A DNA stretch of 64,000 bases from Beroe forskalii (taxonomy: Eukaryota; Ctenophora; Nuda; Beroida; Beroidae), in assembly GCA_011033025.1 (NCBI GenBank), contig WFMF01000016.1:124001-188000 (forward strand), in the 5' to 3' direction. Under the pieces are notes generated by a model. The model saw only the letters and a list, made by a program, of their open reading frames with translations. It searched no databases and was not told where the DNA came from. Numbering within the stretch: the first letter of the stretch is position 1; every line of letters starts with the position of its first letter. Positions 1 to 12,540 of the stretch are shown in pieces. A program made the position numbers and the translations under genes.

Positions 1-417
1 TAACACTGGGCAACGTAATTTTGATGACATAAATCTTTCAGGCGACACTGAATGTTCTCCACAAGCTCATTGCTGAACGCGGAACGCCAGAGTGCTGACT
101 GGTAATGACGTCATCAGCTCTACTGGGCACGCTGCCAGATGTATGTATTTAGATGTCTGGTGATGACTTCATCAGATCTACAGGAGACGCTGCATGCTCT
201 CGTCGTGTGACCCAGCTCCTCGGAGTCCCACCGTGATGCATCTCCCTCCGGGGGTGCCTGAGGGTGAGTTGAGTTAGAAGAAGTGAGTACGCTTGGTATG
301 AATTATGATTGCGTAATGCGTAGGTACTTGTACTCGCTATTGGCATTTTTCAAAGAGTCTGTTGAAAGAACGATGTCGTAATATACATTTAGTAAACCAT
401 GATCAAACTTAAAACTT
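1..417. other. 3' flank of DLEC1, no gene seen
   Basis: No supported gene is present here. The only structure I see is an imperfect direct repeat: a block at about 101-134 (containing TGACGTCATCAG and CACGCTGCC) recurs at about 160-195 (containing TGACTTCATCAG and GACGCTGC). The region lies downstream of the DLEC1 stop codon on the minus strand and probably includes its 3' UTR. I found no AATAAA on that strand in this stretch. Confidence 0.5.
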
Positions 418-3400
418 CTACTCAAAGTTCAATTTGACAATACAAATTGTACTAAAGCCATTACCAGTAAAAGTATAGGAGGCAGTGCATGGCTTGTGAG
501 ACTTGGCAGTGAAGGTTACAGAGAGTATCACACTGTCAGAAGATGTGAACTCGCCCTCACTGGGCGTCAACTTAAATTCTCCGTCCTCTGCGAGATTATG
601 AAATATGATAAAATTATGTAATTTTCATCAGAAAGATGAAGGATTGGTAGAGATCTCAAAATGGGAGGAGAATTCTTCGGGCCCCACAAAAAATATGCCC
701 CTCCCTATCACTCGTTAATAAATCACTTGGGCCATATGCAACAAATATTCGTTTAAAGTAGGACTTTTCAGTAGCACATTTAAGTATTAATCATTTTAAG
801 TACCCGGATTATCAGCGTGATACTCTGCTTTCCACTTCAAGGGAGAGTTAGTCGGATTAATCAGCCTGAGAGTACGTTGGGAGGTCTGTCCCACAAGACA
901 CGTCCCGAACTCCACCCTCTCCGGGGACACGTAGAAAGTGGGCAGGAGGATGCGGCAGTGGACGGGCACGTGCTGCACGTGCCCGTTGTTGTAGAGCAGG
1001 GTCAGGTGGGAGTGCAGGTGGTAACGCTTCTCCGGGACCTGGGTGAAAGAGCGTTTCAGGGGCAGTGGGAAACTGAAAAAATGTGTGCTTTTGGGGGATG
1101 TGCGGAACTGAATAAAAAACAAAAACACAGAATAGGCAGTTAAAAATAATTTGAGGAAGCAAATAGCATCTATGAACCTAAATAAGTTATCAAATACGAT
1201 CAAAATAGCGTCTAACACCCATACCTGGAACACGACATTCTGCACAGATCCGTCCTCCTTGGTGACCTCGTGTGTCTTACTCAGCACCTGCTCCTCCACG
1301 CTCACCTCCACCGCTCCCTCCTCTCCCTGTGACACCTCCTTGTACCCCTCCACAGAGTCACATGACTTCAAACTGAACCGCTGATTGGTAGATTTGAGGA
1401 GGATGTTGAGCAGGGATTCCGAGAGAACGAAACCGTGGTCGAGCTTCACTTTCTGTCGTGGGTTTAGCATGAAGGATACCTTGTTTTGGAGGAGGGTGAA
1501 GGGTGGGCAGGCGCTCATTTGGAAGCCCAGATGAAGTTTACTGCCGTTCAGGAGGGACATTTTGTGTATTTTGGTGTGCTCTCGCACTCTGGAGTTGATG
1601 ATACCAGCAGTTAGTTTGAAGGTAAAGCCATGTTCTTCAGCAGTTACCATGACTTCGGGAACTTCCACTTTTCCTGTCATCATGATCTTCATTGGGGGCA
1701 CCTTTTCTCCCTGAAGTCTTGCGCAATTAGCATCATCCTCGTGAGAGTCAATGCTTTGGTAGGCCAGCGCATACGAAGTGAAGTCTCCTGCACATTTCCC
1801 GACTCCATACGACGGATCAAATGTGAGGGTAACTTTGGAAGTTCCTCTAGCTGGAATGATGCACTGATCAGGAGTAAAAGTGAAGGGTCCCTTGGCCAGC
1901 TCGCCCTCATGAGCAGCTATTCCCACTCTGATCATATCCTCGTCCACATTGGATGCCCTACTGGTCGCTCCACTCTTGTTGGGGAAGGCGTCTCCCACAA
2001 AGAAGTTCAGATCAAGGACCGTGTCATCGTTTGGCACGATGTTGTAGGTCTGCCAGTCAAGACGAATATCAAGGGGACCTTGGTTGCTAATTTGAACGGA
2101 TCGGTTGACAGCCTCGTCGTTCATGGGGTAGCATCCAAACCTCACAGTTGGCTTGTTGTTGTTTGACAGCTTGTAGTAGAGCGGTGAGTTGGTAGCGTTA
2201 ATCTTGATGGGTATCTCTACTGGCTCTAAATCACCTACTTTTGACACCAAGGTGTCAGTGTACTGACCCCACATGTCGGTGTTGCAATGCACGGTTACTA
2301 TGGCAACCCCTTTTCCTGGCAAACTGCCACCTGCTGGCGACGCTACAAAACACGCTCCTTTGTTGTGTTTCAGGCGGTCCCTCCAATACTCAGCATCCTT
2401 CTGCTTCTGACTCTTGGAGGTGGGGTCCAGGAGGATGTGACTCTTGGACAGGAGACTGGACGGGGGACGGTAACTCCGTTGGGACAGGGAGGACACTCCC
2501 CGAGCTGTCATTGGGGGTGGTTCAATGCTCTCACTCCTGAAGTGCTGTACTTCCAGGGAGAAGTGGGTGGGGATGTGAGACTTGTTGATTATCTTGAGAA
2601 CTCGAGACGATGGAGAGAGGATGTCAACTGTTCCGAAGTCAAGCATGGGTGCAGCTGGTTCTTCAGCATCATCAGTCGGTGCCATTAGGTTTGGATCTGG
2701 TGTCTCATGGATGATATGCAGACCCTTCACCTCTGCTCTGATACCCAAAGCCAGGACTTTGCCCCCTGACATATGGAATGGGACAGTGAAGTCGTCAATA
2801 AGGGCCGGTTCTCGGCCTGTGAATATGAAGGGAACTCTGACTGTGGCACCGGCGTGGATACTGCCTTTGTCGGAGTCAAAGTCAACCAATCCAAATGCCT
2901 GGTCTTTTCCTTCTGCCTGAAAAGTTAACTTAGGTAAATTTCGAACAATGTTTCTCGAAAAATGCAGATTTTCAGACCATCAAAACGGAATTGCAGCCAC
3001 TAAGCATCGAGTGATACTAAGCATAATAATGATAAAAGTTATTGAGGGGAATGGAAGTGAATCATAAGATCATAAGACCAGTAAATTTGGTTTAATTTTA
3101 CTCACAACTCCTATTTCGAAGGTTGAATCCGCAAAGTTGAGACTCTCAAAAACAGCAACATTTGAAACGGGAACGCCGACGTAGATGACTCCCAAGTCAA
3201 TGAATGATTGCTTGAGCACTACGTTAGGCTCTTGTATCTCTCCAATTACACGGATTTTACTGAAAGATTTTACAAAATTAATAATGATAAATCAATTTTA
3301 GCCAACAATTTTAGCCAACGTAAGAGTTTTTTTGAGACAAAATTGAAAGTATCCACTAACCTCCCTGTTCCGTTCTCCACCTTACACTCAATGACCGACT

Positions 3401-6400
3401 TCAAGGACCGTGGATAGTTCGGTTTGAAATGCACCACAATGTGTTTCACTTCGTAGGGTCCAATCTCACCACTACTCTCAGAAAACTGGAATTCGGACTG
3501 TCCCTGCAATTGCTGGAGATGAGGATTTCAGATTCTCGCAAGCAATTTGTTTCGTGCAGCTTTTAAAGCTTAATTAAAGGCTATCAAGCAGAAAATGATG
3601 AGCATTTAATCTATTTTCAAATGAAAATATCAATAAGATATTTACATATTCTGGATTGACGCAGTGCTCCATTTCTGCAAGCGACCATTTCGCTGTAACT
3701 CCATCGTTGTTGAAGATATCAAACTCCCGCTGGATGCCGCAACCCGGTTTATAGTGGATGTACCCAAAATCTAGGGCTGGGTCGTCATGTGTTGCGTCAA
3801 TTGAAACTCTCGGTCCTCGGAACTTGGCCTGAAATGGAATGGGACGTGAGAAATTTTCATAATTTCAGTGCGCTCCTCCAATTCGAGGCATGAATAAAAG
3901 GTTTGATTATCCATTCGATTCAATATTTCGTAGGTAAAATGGTTGACTAACCATCAAGATATGGTTCGGAAAATATGATAGGTATCTCAGCTTTATTAGG
4001 TAGGGCTCAAAAACATTGTTGCTATGACGATTGACGCGCGCGCAACTTTCCGCGCGAAAAATGGTATGCTACCAAGGAAATTCTAACCAAAACTAGCAAT
4101 AGGAAGAAGAACCTTTACGCGTGGGAATAAAAATAAACTTGTGCGTGTTTACCTTCACGAAAAGTTTGAGCGGTTTTTCCACGTTTTCAAAGGAACAACT
4201 GAGATACGCCTCTTGATCCCCTACTGATTCACTGTCAATGTCAATCTCAACAGTGCGACTTGATCCAGCACCTTGATAGCGAATATTACGTTAAACTCTA
4301 AAACCTGTGGGGATTCTGGTAACGAAATTTTCGTGAAGAACCCATTTACTGAATCAGAATTCGGAAACTTCAAATATCTTCCTTACCAACAGTGAAAGTC
4401 TCTGGTCGGATGGTAAACTTAAAATCGCCCTCAGGACAAGTCCACTTCACATTAGCAGAACTCAAACTATCATTGATGATCTTGACGGTCTTTGACACCG
4501 TGTAACCGCACACAACTTCTCCTGGAACAACAAGAGCCGGGGGTTCTAGTTTGATCTGGTGAGGTTGTGCCAGGTGGGTTAGTTTCATGTGGAGAGCATC
4601 GTATGGTTCTAGGACGACGCCAGAAGGCAGGAGTTTGGGGATATCGTCCACCCAAAGTCGGGAAATGTTCTCATATTTTCCTGCCTGAAAGTAAAACACT
4701 ATTAACATTGTTTTGATTTCGTGGAATGGCCCCTTCGTCACGGTTATTAATCTTATTAGCGATGAATGATTTCTTCCAATAAAACCTGTCAGAAGTGAAT
4801 AATCTAAGAACACCAATTCTAGACACGATGTTTCTCTTACCTTCTGAGGGTTGCAGATGACAGTGAAGCTAGCTTCGCTGGACGGATCCAGTATCCCTTT
4901 ACAAGGTGATATACTGAATGGGGCACCCTCATCTACACTTAATAACACGTTCTCTGACTCCTGTTCCTCTGTCAACACTTTACACATTTCCCAGTTGTAG
5001 TGTAGCGGAACGTTGCTGCATTAGAAGATTCATCGTGTGATTATCAAGTGTATAAAGTTTATATTTAGAAACATTGAATGTGCAATGCAGATAAGACATT
5101 GAATTTTGTTTCCAATACTGGTCTCAGAAGCGAAGCAAACCATACACAGGTCATCAATTTCAACTAATATCTGGCCCTCCGTCTCTTAGATTCATTCGAG
5201 AAGTTAACTTACACGCAGTTCCTGATAATGAACATCTTCTCTTCTCTGGTTCCTGGGTTTTGATCCTCAAAGTTAATAGTGACAGGTCCGCCATCTTCTG
5301 CTGATCTGATGTCGTAGTCAACTGTGCTTTCACCTGGAATCAGGAAGAGTTTAAACTTGAGAAATTAGTGAAACATCCGTAGTAAACGTACCAGTTTACG
5401 ACATAAAACAAAGATTCAAAAGAGCTTTAATAATTTATAGTTCATGGTATTTTCGCTGCGAAATTTTTGCCATTTTGACTAATACCTCCACTGACTGCAA
5501 CGAGTTGAACTCTACATGACTGTGACTCTGCTGTCAAAGTGTACATCTTAGAGGTACAGTTATCTACTGCCACACAGAATGAAGTGGTGCGTCTACACAC
5601 CTGAGATAGAATGTTAATTTATAAGTGGAATCAGGGATCAAATATAATCAACATTGGTTAATCAAAAAGTTTTATTAATTGATAGTGATGATCAGAAAGA
5701 AACGCCACAAACAAGGATCATAAGAATTTGAAGATTGTCTCAGGGATCTAGCAACCAGAAACCGCCACTAAAGAAACAATCCCCGCCCTAACAAACATTC
5801 TCCCCTACCTCAGTAGGTTTGAACTCCACATGAACTGCCACCTCCTCCCCACTATCCAATGAGAACGAGGTGGGAGTTACAGTGAACTCCGAGTCTGCAA
5901 ACTCAGCTTCGGGAGGTGGTAGATCGCTGTCAAATAGGAAGTCTCCTCCTGCTATCTTACGAATTCCCTCCATTGCACCCACTGTCTTAGACTCGTCATT
6001 CGCTGCAAACATGGATTGAATTAATCGCACCGGGAGACCAACATTTGATATGATAAAATGCAAGTTTCTACACATTTTAGTTCTATTTCTAGTTCTGTTT
6101 TACTCTATTTTGCGAAATGGAAAGCATCGTATACGAATTCAGAGCTTCTGGCTATGTTCATGACCAGCTGTCACAACTAACGATCAGGGTAGATGTGGAA
6201 TGTTCCTTTTCCTCCGTCGTTCCTACACACAAACTGGGTCTTGAGAGTCCCGTTCACCAAACAGTAACCACAATCCAGTGTGTCCGGTACTGGAATGATA
6301 ACGGTGATATTTGAGTGGTTTTCAACAATAGGAAGTAATTAAGTAAATCATGCCTTTCTGAAGGATAACTTGATGGCATACTGCCGATAAAAACCTAAAA

Positions 6401-9400
6401 ACCGTCAATCCATTTCAATGAATTCCATTTTAAAAGTACTCGTCTTGATACAATACTGAGTTCAGAGTTAAAGCAGTGATCATTAAAAAAGAGTAATTAA
6501 ATCACACTCACAGGACAGGGCAGGCCTGGGTCTCTCCCCCAGCAGATTAACAGATATAATCTCTCCTCCCTGCGGCATGATCTGTAACTCATCCTCGTAG
6601 GCTCCTAGACTCTCCGGCATGAAGGTAACCGTGTACTCCACGAACAGTCCCGGGGCGATGGCACCGTTCTGGGAGGGGTCGCCACCTACGGAGGGAATTA
6701 TTAGAAGTTTATTTGTATTCTCATTATTATTAGGCTGAATATCACAATAATCAACATGAAGCTTGTTTATTATAATCAATTGATTTAAATTCGGAGTAGA
6801 TGAGAGATTGCCGGTTGAAAACCCGAAAAGTGCCAAATAGACATATACATTTAAGGTTGCAGTCGGATTCATGAATTCATGAGTCATTCATGACCTACTT
6901 TTAGTGATGGTGAAGTATTTTGTTTTAGGAGGCAAGGCTTTGAGTTGTCTGCTGGTAGAACTGACATTCTTGATCTTCAACTTTTCCTCATAAACCTTAA
7001 CGAAAAAAGGTTACAAGATATGAATTAATTATTAAGAATTGATCATTGTACAAACCTTTCCCCCTCTGGTGCACATTTTTTGTTCCATATTTTCAAAAAA
7101 CTTGATTAAGAGGGAACCATCAACCATCGTGTGTCATCATTACATCGATAATTCCTCAAATCACTACTTACCCCTCCAGTGGTATAAGTATCGAAGTGTA
7201 TCTTGGACGGTACAGTACAGAATATCTGTTGTTGGGTCTCCTTCTTACTCGTCTCAGTTCCCGCAAACCTCTTAGTCTTCAGGAATTTGCTCTTCGCCTG
7301 TAACTTCTCAAGCCCCTGTCAGTAAAAGAATGAACATCCGAAATAGGTTACTCCAATTTTAAGCTGAAGAGATTTATGATTACCTTGTAACTTTAAATGG
7401 ATTTATTCGAAATATAATTCTGGGATAGGCTCGAACATAATTTTCAAAAGAAATGGTTAAATTAATGCTTTGATAAAACAAAGGATAAATTAAGTTCCAA
7501 AGTCTGAACCCAACTAGATCCCCAATCAATTAGTAATCAGGTTTAGGTATGAGATTTAGATCAAGTGTGTCTGTTTCTGATGTTTTCCACTGTGTTTGCC
7601 TCTATAGCCCCGTAGCAAAATGACACACACTCAATTCAAATAATTCCCCAATTTTTGCCAAAATATTACTAGTGTAACCATCACTCCAGAAGCGTACCTT
7701 TTGTTCTTCCTTCCTCACGTCAGGGTGCATGCTGTCCCTCCAAGCGTTCCTTGCTGGGGCCTGCACTAGGACGCCACCTGGAGAGCCTGATTACAAGAGA
7801 GGGTTCATATGTGCTGCAAAATGAGCGCTATCAAAAAGGGAGCATTCCTATATCTCTACGTTCTATATCAATGTGCTACAAAATAAGATATTGACTGCGA
7901 GAGAGTTTTAAATGCTGAAAAACGGAATATTACAAAGTTACCGGAGACTGAGTCCTTATGTGTTACAAAATGAGAAAGTGATTATTAGAACCTGATTACG
8001 AGAGAGGGTACTTATATTTTTATATGCTACAAAATCAAAGTTAATTACATGGGTTCCTGATTACAAGAAATTGATTAAAAGATTTATTGAGTTCTTAAAT
8101 GCTATAAAATGAGAGATTGATTACGATCTGAGAGGGTTCTTATATGCTGCAAAATGAGAGAGATTGATTACAAGAGAGGTTTCTAATATGCGGCAAACTG
8201 AGGGCTCGATACCAAAAGCGTTTTGTAATGTGCTAAAAAATGGGCTTAGGATTGAAAACAAAGGAAGATGGACAGAACTTCCGATAAAAACTATAATCAA
8301 GTGATCAGCTGAGATGATTTAAACGTAATTTAATGCCTCAGTTTTCGGTTTAGATTACATGTTTACATAGTCAGGCCGACCACGTTATATCATTTGGTCT
8401 GCATTTCTAAATTATGCGTCAACGAAATTATACTGAAACAAATTACGCTTACTTTAAGTAAAACGTTACCAAGCACAGTACAACGCTTGTATATCGTCTA
8501 ATGCCTTCAATAAATATGTGCTTGATACCAATTACACGATCTAAGCATCTAATAGACCCATTACTATTATAGATCACTCGCGATATAATACCATAATAGC
8601 AGTTGCCATAGTAACACACCAAACATCAGGAGATAATAACGAGTTCCACCGGAGCAAAACAACAAATCAAACGGCAGTACGGATGGCAGATTAAAGATCC
8701 GAAAATAATGTCGATGAAACATTTTGCAATTTTCGAACGTTTTGCAACATCAAATATTGAAGAATAATGGTCTGCTTTTCATTTTAGAAGCAATAGAAAG
8801 GCCATCGTATAGTACATAAAGTTAAAAGTTTAATAAGGTAGGTATTCAAAAGCAACTTGCCAGCAGATAGAGTAGAACGTTTTATCTTGGCGGGGCAGGG
8901 CGGGGCTGGTTCTCTGTTGATAGTTACCATCCTGGCCTTCTCATGCTCCTCCATTACCTGGAAGTGATAAGTGTTTCACGAGTCTTGATATGATCTGATG
9001 CAGTACGCAAATGAAAAAGGCCTGAGGTGTCCAAAACTTTTTGAGCCATATGGAGCCTCATTATTTGCATTATAACGCCAAGCGCCTCAAATTTTCATTC
9101 CAAAGTAGGTATTGTGTATGAACTTATAACTGCAAACCAGCTCGTAGATCAATACCTCGGTGTTCTTCATGAAGTTAGGAAGCTCTGGTACCGCAGGCGG
9201 TTGGAGGGAAGGAGGAGAAGGTCGCAGGTAGGATCCAGGGGTCAGGAGATTGTATTTAGAGAGAAGATCGTGGTCCAAGTAGTTAGAAATACCAACATGC
9301 CCTGGATAGGATGGTTCAGTGTAAATGTTGTGTAGAATGGATGAATTTTAGTCGAAACGTTTATACCACAATCCTTCCCATAAAAATGAATAGATCTGTT

Positions 9401-10436
9401 AATGAATTAATCTGTTAGTGAAGGTTCAATGCAACTGCCCTCACTGATTACTCAGACTATGAAAGCTAATGAACTTCATGACACATTGGAAATATATTGG
9501 ATACATAACCAACTAACGCTCGGGAATTCCCAGTGAGTTCTCCTCCTGTTGTAAGTTAGAGTTGTGTTCCTGAGCCAGGTTGAACGCACTCAGCATATGC
9601 TGCTCCACCTGATCCAAGGCTTCCAACCTCTCCTTCCGTTCTAGTCGAATCTGAGGTGGGATTATAGTACATGGTGTGGAGGTATTAAAACGCAATAATG
9701 TACATATTGTCGTTATAAAGAAATTGAAAACTGATTTTCTCTGGAATTTAACACAGTGTTTCCTTGCCACATTTATAGACGGTATTGCCTCTTGAATTCT
9801 GGCATTGGAACCTCATTCAAAAGCTGCACATAGTAGTCATGAAAGTCTGGGTCGTGAGTTCGACTTGTCTCCAAGTTGATTATGGTATCGTCATGGAGCA
9901 CATCTTGGGAGTAGATGTCACCAAATACCTCGGCTAGCACATAAGACACGTCCTGGAGGGTGATGGATTTGGTAAGGATGTTGTCAACTAGTTGTCAATG
10001 TGTTCTAGGGGCGTAGCCAGATTTTTGAAAAGAAGGCAGTGAGTTACATTCACAGCCATTTGATTTTTTTGAATTTTTCTTCGGCTCAAAGCTCTCATCT
10101 TGACAAAATTATATAACAAAATTTTCATATTGTCTGTCCATTGAGGAGGAGGCAGCCGCCTGTGTCGCTGCCCCCTGGCTACGCCCCTGATGTGTTCATA
10201 GTCTTCATACCTTGATAATAATTGTAGGTATTCAGTACTGAAATTCAATAATCAACGTTCATCACAACCAGACAACCATTCATGTTTCTCTTATCAAGCA
10301 GCTGACATATGGGTAAGTTCAACAGTAAACTTTTCAGTCCACTAACCTGATTCCTAGGTGATGACGGTCTGGCTGGTCGCATGCATGGCTCTTTTGAGCA
10401 ATTAACTGGTCTTTGCTGTTCCAGTGCATGGTCCAT
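418..10436 (-). CDS. DLEC1: DLEC1/CFAP81-like axonemal protein, complete 22-exon gene
   Basis: DLEC1 (CFAP81) is a cilium/flagellum-associated protein built from MSP/ASH-type immunoglobulin-like domains. Coding exons in order: 10436-10347, 9952-9812, 9650-9518, 9301-9156, 8957-8861, 7777-7698, 7315-7172, 6995-6899, 6685-6512, 6289-6182, 6002-5809, 5600-5486, 5333-5213, 5015-4841, 4684-4387, 4271-4153, 3828-3646, 3503-3361, 3259-3106, 2916-1225, 1107-804, 587-418. They sum to 4878 nt, giving 1625 aa, and every junction is in phase. The human protein is about 1755 aa. Conserved landmarks against remembered human DLEC1 include LDCGYCL, DIRLDWQTY, DMWGQY, VGDLEP, VEFGTC and the N-terminal RPSSPRNQ-DVSYVL junction. 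The start is the ATG at 10436-10434; the stop TAG is at 420-418. Exon 20 (1.69 kb) is by far the largest. Intron 5 has a GC donor (GCAAGT). The identity is secure; a few exon edges with weak acceptors (exons 4, 8, 16) are less so. Confidence 0.94.
7780..8200. repeat. Degenerate repeats derived from a DLEC1 splice acceptor
   Basis: This lies in DLEC1 intron 5 directly against the exon 6 acceptor (exon starts at 7777). Read on the minus strand, the real acceptor region contains CTCTCTTGTAATCAGG. Similar stretches (plus-strand CCTGATTACRAGAGAGGGT) recur near 7786, 7996, 8060 and 8170, interleaved with TGCTRCAAAATGAG blocks. Copies are diverged and the spacing is irregular. Confidence 0.55.
8602..8615. 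promoter_or_regulatory. RFX X-box-like motif in DLEC1 intron 5
   Basis: GTTGCCATAGTAAC fits the imperfect inverted-repeat consensus bound by RFX factors, which control many ciliary genes. DLEC1 is a ciliary gene, but this site is intronic rather than at the apparent promoter, so function is only a suggestion. Confidence 0.3.
9998..10197. mobile_element. hAT-type MITE with 8-bp target duplication
   Basis: The element spans 10006-10189 (184 bp). Its 15-bp terminal inverted repeats are TAGGGGCGTAGCCAG on the left and the complement of CAGGGGCGTAGCCAG on the right. It is flanked by perfect 8-bp target duplications ATGTGTTC at 9998-10005 and 10190-10197. Eight-base duplications and the CAGGGGCGTAGCCAG terminus are typical of hAT (Tip100-like) elements. 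It has no coding capacity. It lies in DLEC1 intron 1, about 43 bp from the exon 2 acceptor, within normal branch-point range. Confidence 0.93.
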
Positions 10437-11089
10437 GCCTAAGCAGCTCAGTATAAATGGATTGATTAAAACCAGTCCTTCAGTTTATCCTTATAATCCT
10501 CAGATCAATTTAGGTTGATTTTCATTCACAAATTTAACCAAATAGAGAGATTACTGTTGTTTTATCTTGTAATCAGCTATATCAGAAGTGAAATTTACTA
10601 CAATAGAAACTAAGGTTAATACCATTAAAAATAATAAATGTTCAAAGAATATTCTATAACACTCAAAATTACCAGCACTTGACACAACTTATATACATGG
10701 CACATAATATTCTGAAACAACATTAATCTCTAGCTACTTGGTATACCATCCAATTTTTAGGTAATGCTATTATGGATGGGATATATACATAAAATTCCAT
10801 ATCACACAAGGCTTATTTGAATTGGTGACTATTTGAGTGACATCTTAGTTTTCATCACTTCTTCTTCTGTTCCTCTGGACATCAAGATATTTGGAATGTA
10901 AATCACATATCCATAATTCTTTTTTGTTTACATTGTCTCATATTAAAAATCCTCAGATGATTTTCATCATTTATCAAGTATAAAATCTAATAGAATTTGA
11001 TGACTCATAATCATAGTATTGTCTCAAACGTACATTGAGTTAAGGGATCCACAGCTCATTTTGACTTTTCAAGTGAATGTCTATTGTAG
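10437..11089. other. Intergenic region between FAM47E-like and DLEC1
   Basis: This AT-rich 650-bp spacer separates two minus-strand genes. It must contain the DLEC1 5' UTR/promoter and the FAM47E-like 3' UTR. I see no TATA box, X-box or AATAAA signal that I would defend. Confidence 0.5.
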
Positions 11090-12421
11090 TTATGTACCAT
11101 GCATTGATTTGGCACTTGTGAGGTTCGGATCTTCTTTCTCCAAAGGCTCAACACAGTGAAGGAAATCAGGTCTCCTGAGATTCTTCCTGTCAACATATTC
11201 TCTGAAAGACATGGCTCCATGCATTGCAGCAAGAGTTGAGTCAAGTTCCCGACTTTTTAGCTTGGCTTCAGACACTGTCTTCATGTTGTCTTCATGTGGG
11301 TCACTCAGGCCAGTGGTGTTGTTTTTATGCTTCCAAAGATCAACAGGCAAATACCATGCACCATATTGATGTCTTATCCAATGGTTTCGTGATACCGCTG
11401 TTTTATGACTATGGGGAGTGTCACCACGACGAATTGTCAGATTTTTGATTCCATATTGCAGTAAGCTAGGTAAATCTGGTGAGACCATGGCGCCATTTCG
11501 TAGTTCTAATGGAACATCAGATAGCTGGACTACATGTATAGGAACAGAAAGAGCTGGCTTAGTCTCATACCCACTTGCAAATAAACTGAAAATAGTACTT
11601 TCCTCAATATTGTTGATGTGGGCATCATTTGGATCACCACCAAGTTGACTCACCCAATCACAAAAATCTTTTGTCACACTTTGGATTTTAGTATGACCTG
11701 ATCCTCTTTCTTGGACACCAGGAGAAGAGTTGGAATCATCAAAGGTTTCCTCTGATGGATACCACTTGAATGAATTTCCAGCAACATTATTCCCAAGTTT
11801 GTTATCTGCATCTACCATGAGAGTTGAGTTCAGGTTTTGCCCTTTTTTGAATTCATCTAACCCAGACATATCATCATCCTCAGCTTGTGATCCTTCAGAT
11901 GTGTCTGCACCCTCACTTCCACTATCTTGCCTAACATCAGGGTCAAGAGCTTCCACAATTTCATCAAACAATTCAGGTGCAATTGCTTCTTCATAGTGAG
12001 GAAAAACAGCAAGTGGGTGCCCTACAAGACCATCCTCAATAACATCAATATATTTCATTTGTGCTTCTTTCCTAGGAACCTTCCTGGAAAATGCCACAGT
12101 TCTTTTATCCAGTACCTTTCTGACTTGTGCTGACATTCCCCTCGGATTATCTAGAGGTGGAAGCTGTCTAGGTATTTGTGCTGGGTGACGAGCACCATCT
12201 TTCTTGGTAAGATATGGTTGTGCTGATAAAGTCTCTCTTGGTACTCCTGTCCTATAGTCATCACCTCCATTTTTGACAAATACCCAATTGCCTGATATAA
12301 GTGATCCTGATGGTTTAGAGGATAAATATTTTTGTCTTAATCTTTCAGAATACCAAGGATAATGCTTTGCTGTTTTATTTCGAGGAGGGATAGTCCATAA
12401 CTCATACTTATTTTCAGCCAT
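11090..12421 (-). CDS. FAM47E-like protein, intronless
   Basis: This 443-aa protein is encoded by a single open frame from ATG at 12421 to the stop at 11090. Several blocks match remembered human FAM47E: HPLAVFPHYEEAIAPELF with EALDPD (human HPLALYLNLEEAMPIELL with EILDPE), GYETKP followed by VPLELR (human DYETKP, VPLELK), YGAWYL, and MHGAMSF near the C terminus. An acidic serine-rich linker lies at about residues 165-190. FAM47E in mammals has been linked to PRMT5 and chromatin; the role in this animal is unknown. The gene lies head-to-tail upstream of DLEC1 on the same strand. Lack of introns beside a 22-exon neighbour suggests a possible retrocopy, although the frame is intact. Confidence 0.83.
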   Translation of the reverse strand: MAENKYELWTIPPRNKTAKHYPWYSERLRQKYLSSKPSGSLISGNWVFVKNGGDDYRTGVPRETLSAQPYLTKKDGARHPAQIPRQLPPLDNPRGMSAQVRKVLDKRTVAFSRKVPRKEAQMKYIDVIEDGLVGHPLAVFPHYEEAIAPELFDEIVEALDPDVRQDSGSEGADTSEGSQAEDDDMSGLDEFKKGQNLNSTLMVDADNKLGNNVAGNSFKWYPSEETFDDSNSSPGVQERGSGHTKIQSVTKDFCDWVSQLGGDPNDAHINNIEESTIFSLFASGYETKPALSVPIHVVQLSDVPLELRNGAMVSPDLPSLLQYGIKNLTIRRGDTPHSHKTAVSRNHWIRHQYGAWYLPVDLWKHKNNTTGLSDPHEDNMKTVSEAKLKSRELDSTLAAMHGAMSFREYVDRKNLRRPDFLHCVEPLEKEDPNLTSAKSMHGT

Positions 12422-12540
12422 CCTGGGGTAGATTTCTCATCACTGAAGTATTTTTGATGAATTTCTGGTGTTTAATCTCTTAAATGAACAAAGGAACCAT
12501 TATTTTTCTATCTAGAAGTTGCAATTAGGTAAAGATGGGT

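Noticed and set aside
1630..2920. Plus-strand open frames of 99-178 codons over DLEC1 exon 20
   Set aside because: They are shadows of the conserved minus-strand coding exon.
9988..10248. A 27-nt microexon between CAG at about 10235 and GTATGA in DLEC1 intron 1
   Set aside because: Its phase is incompatible with exons 1 and 2, and exon 1 to exon 2 joins in phase 0 to reproduce the conserved RPSSxRxQD sequence.
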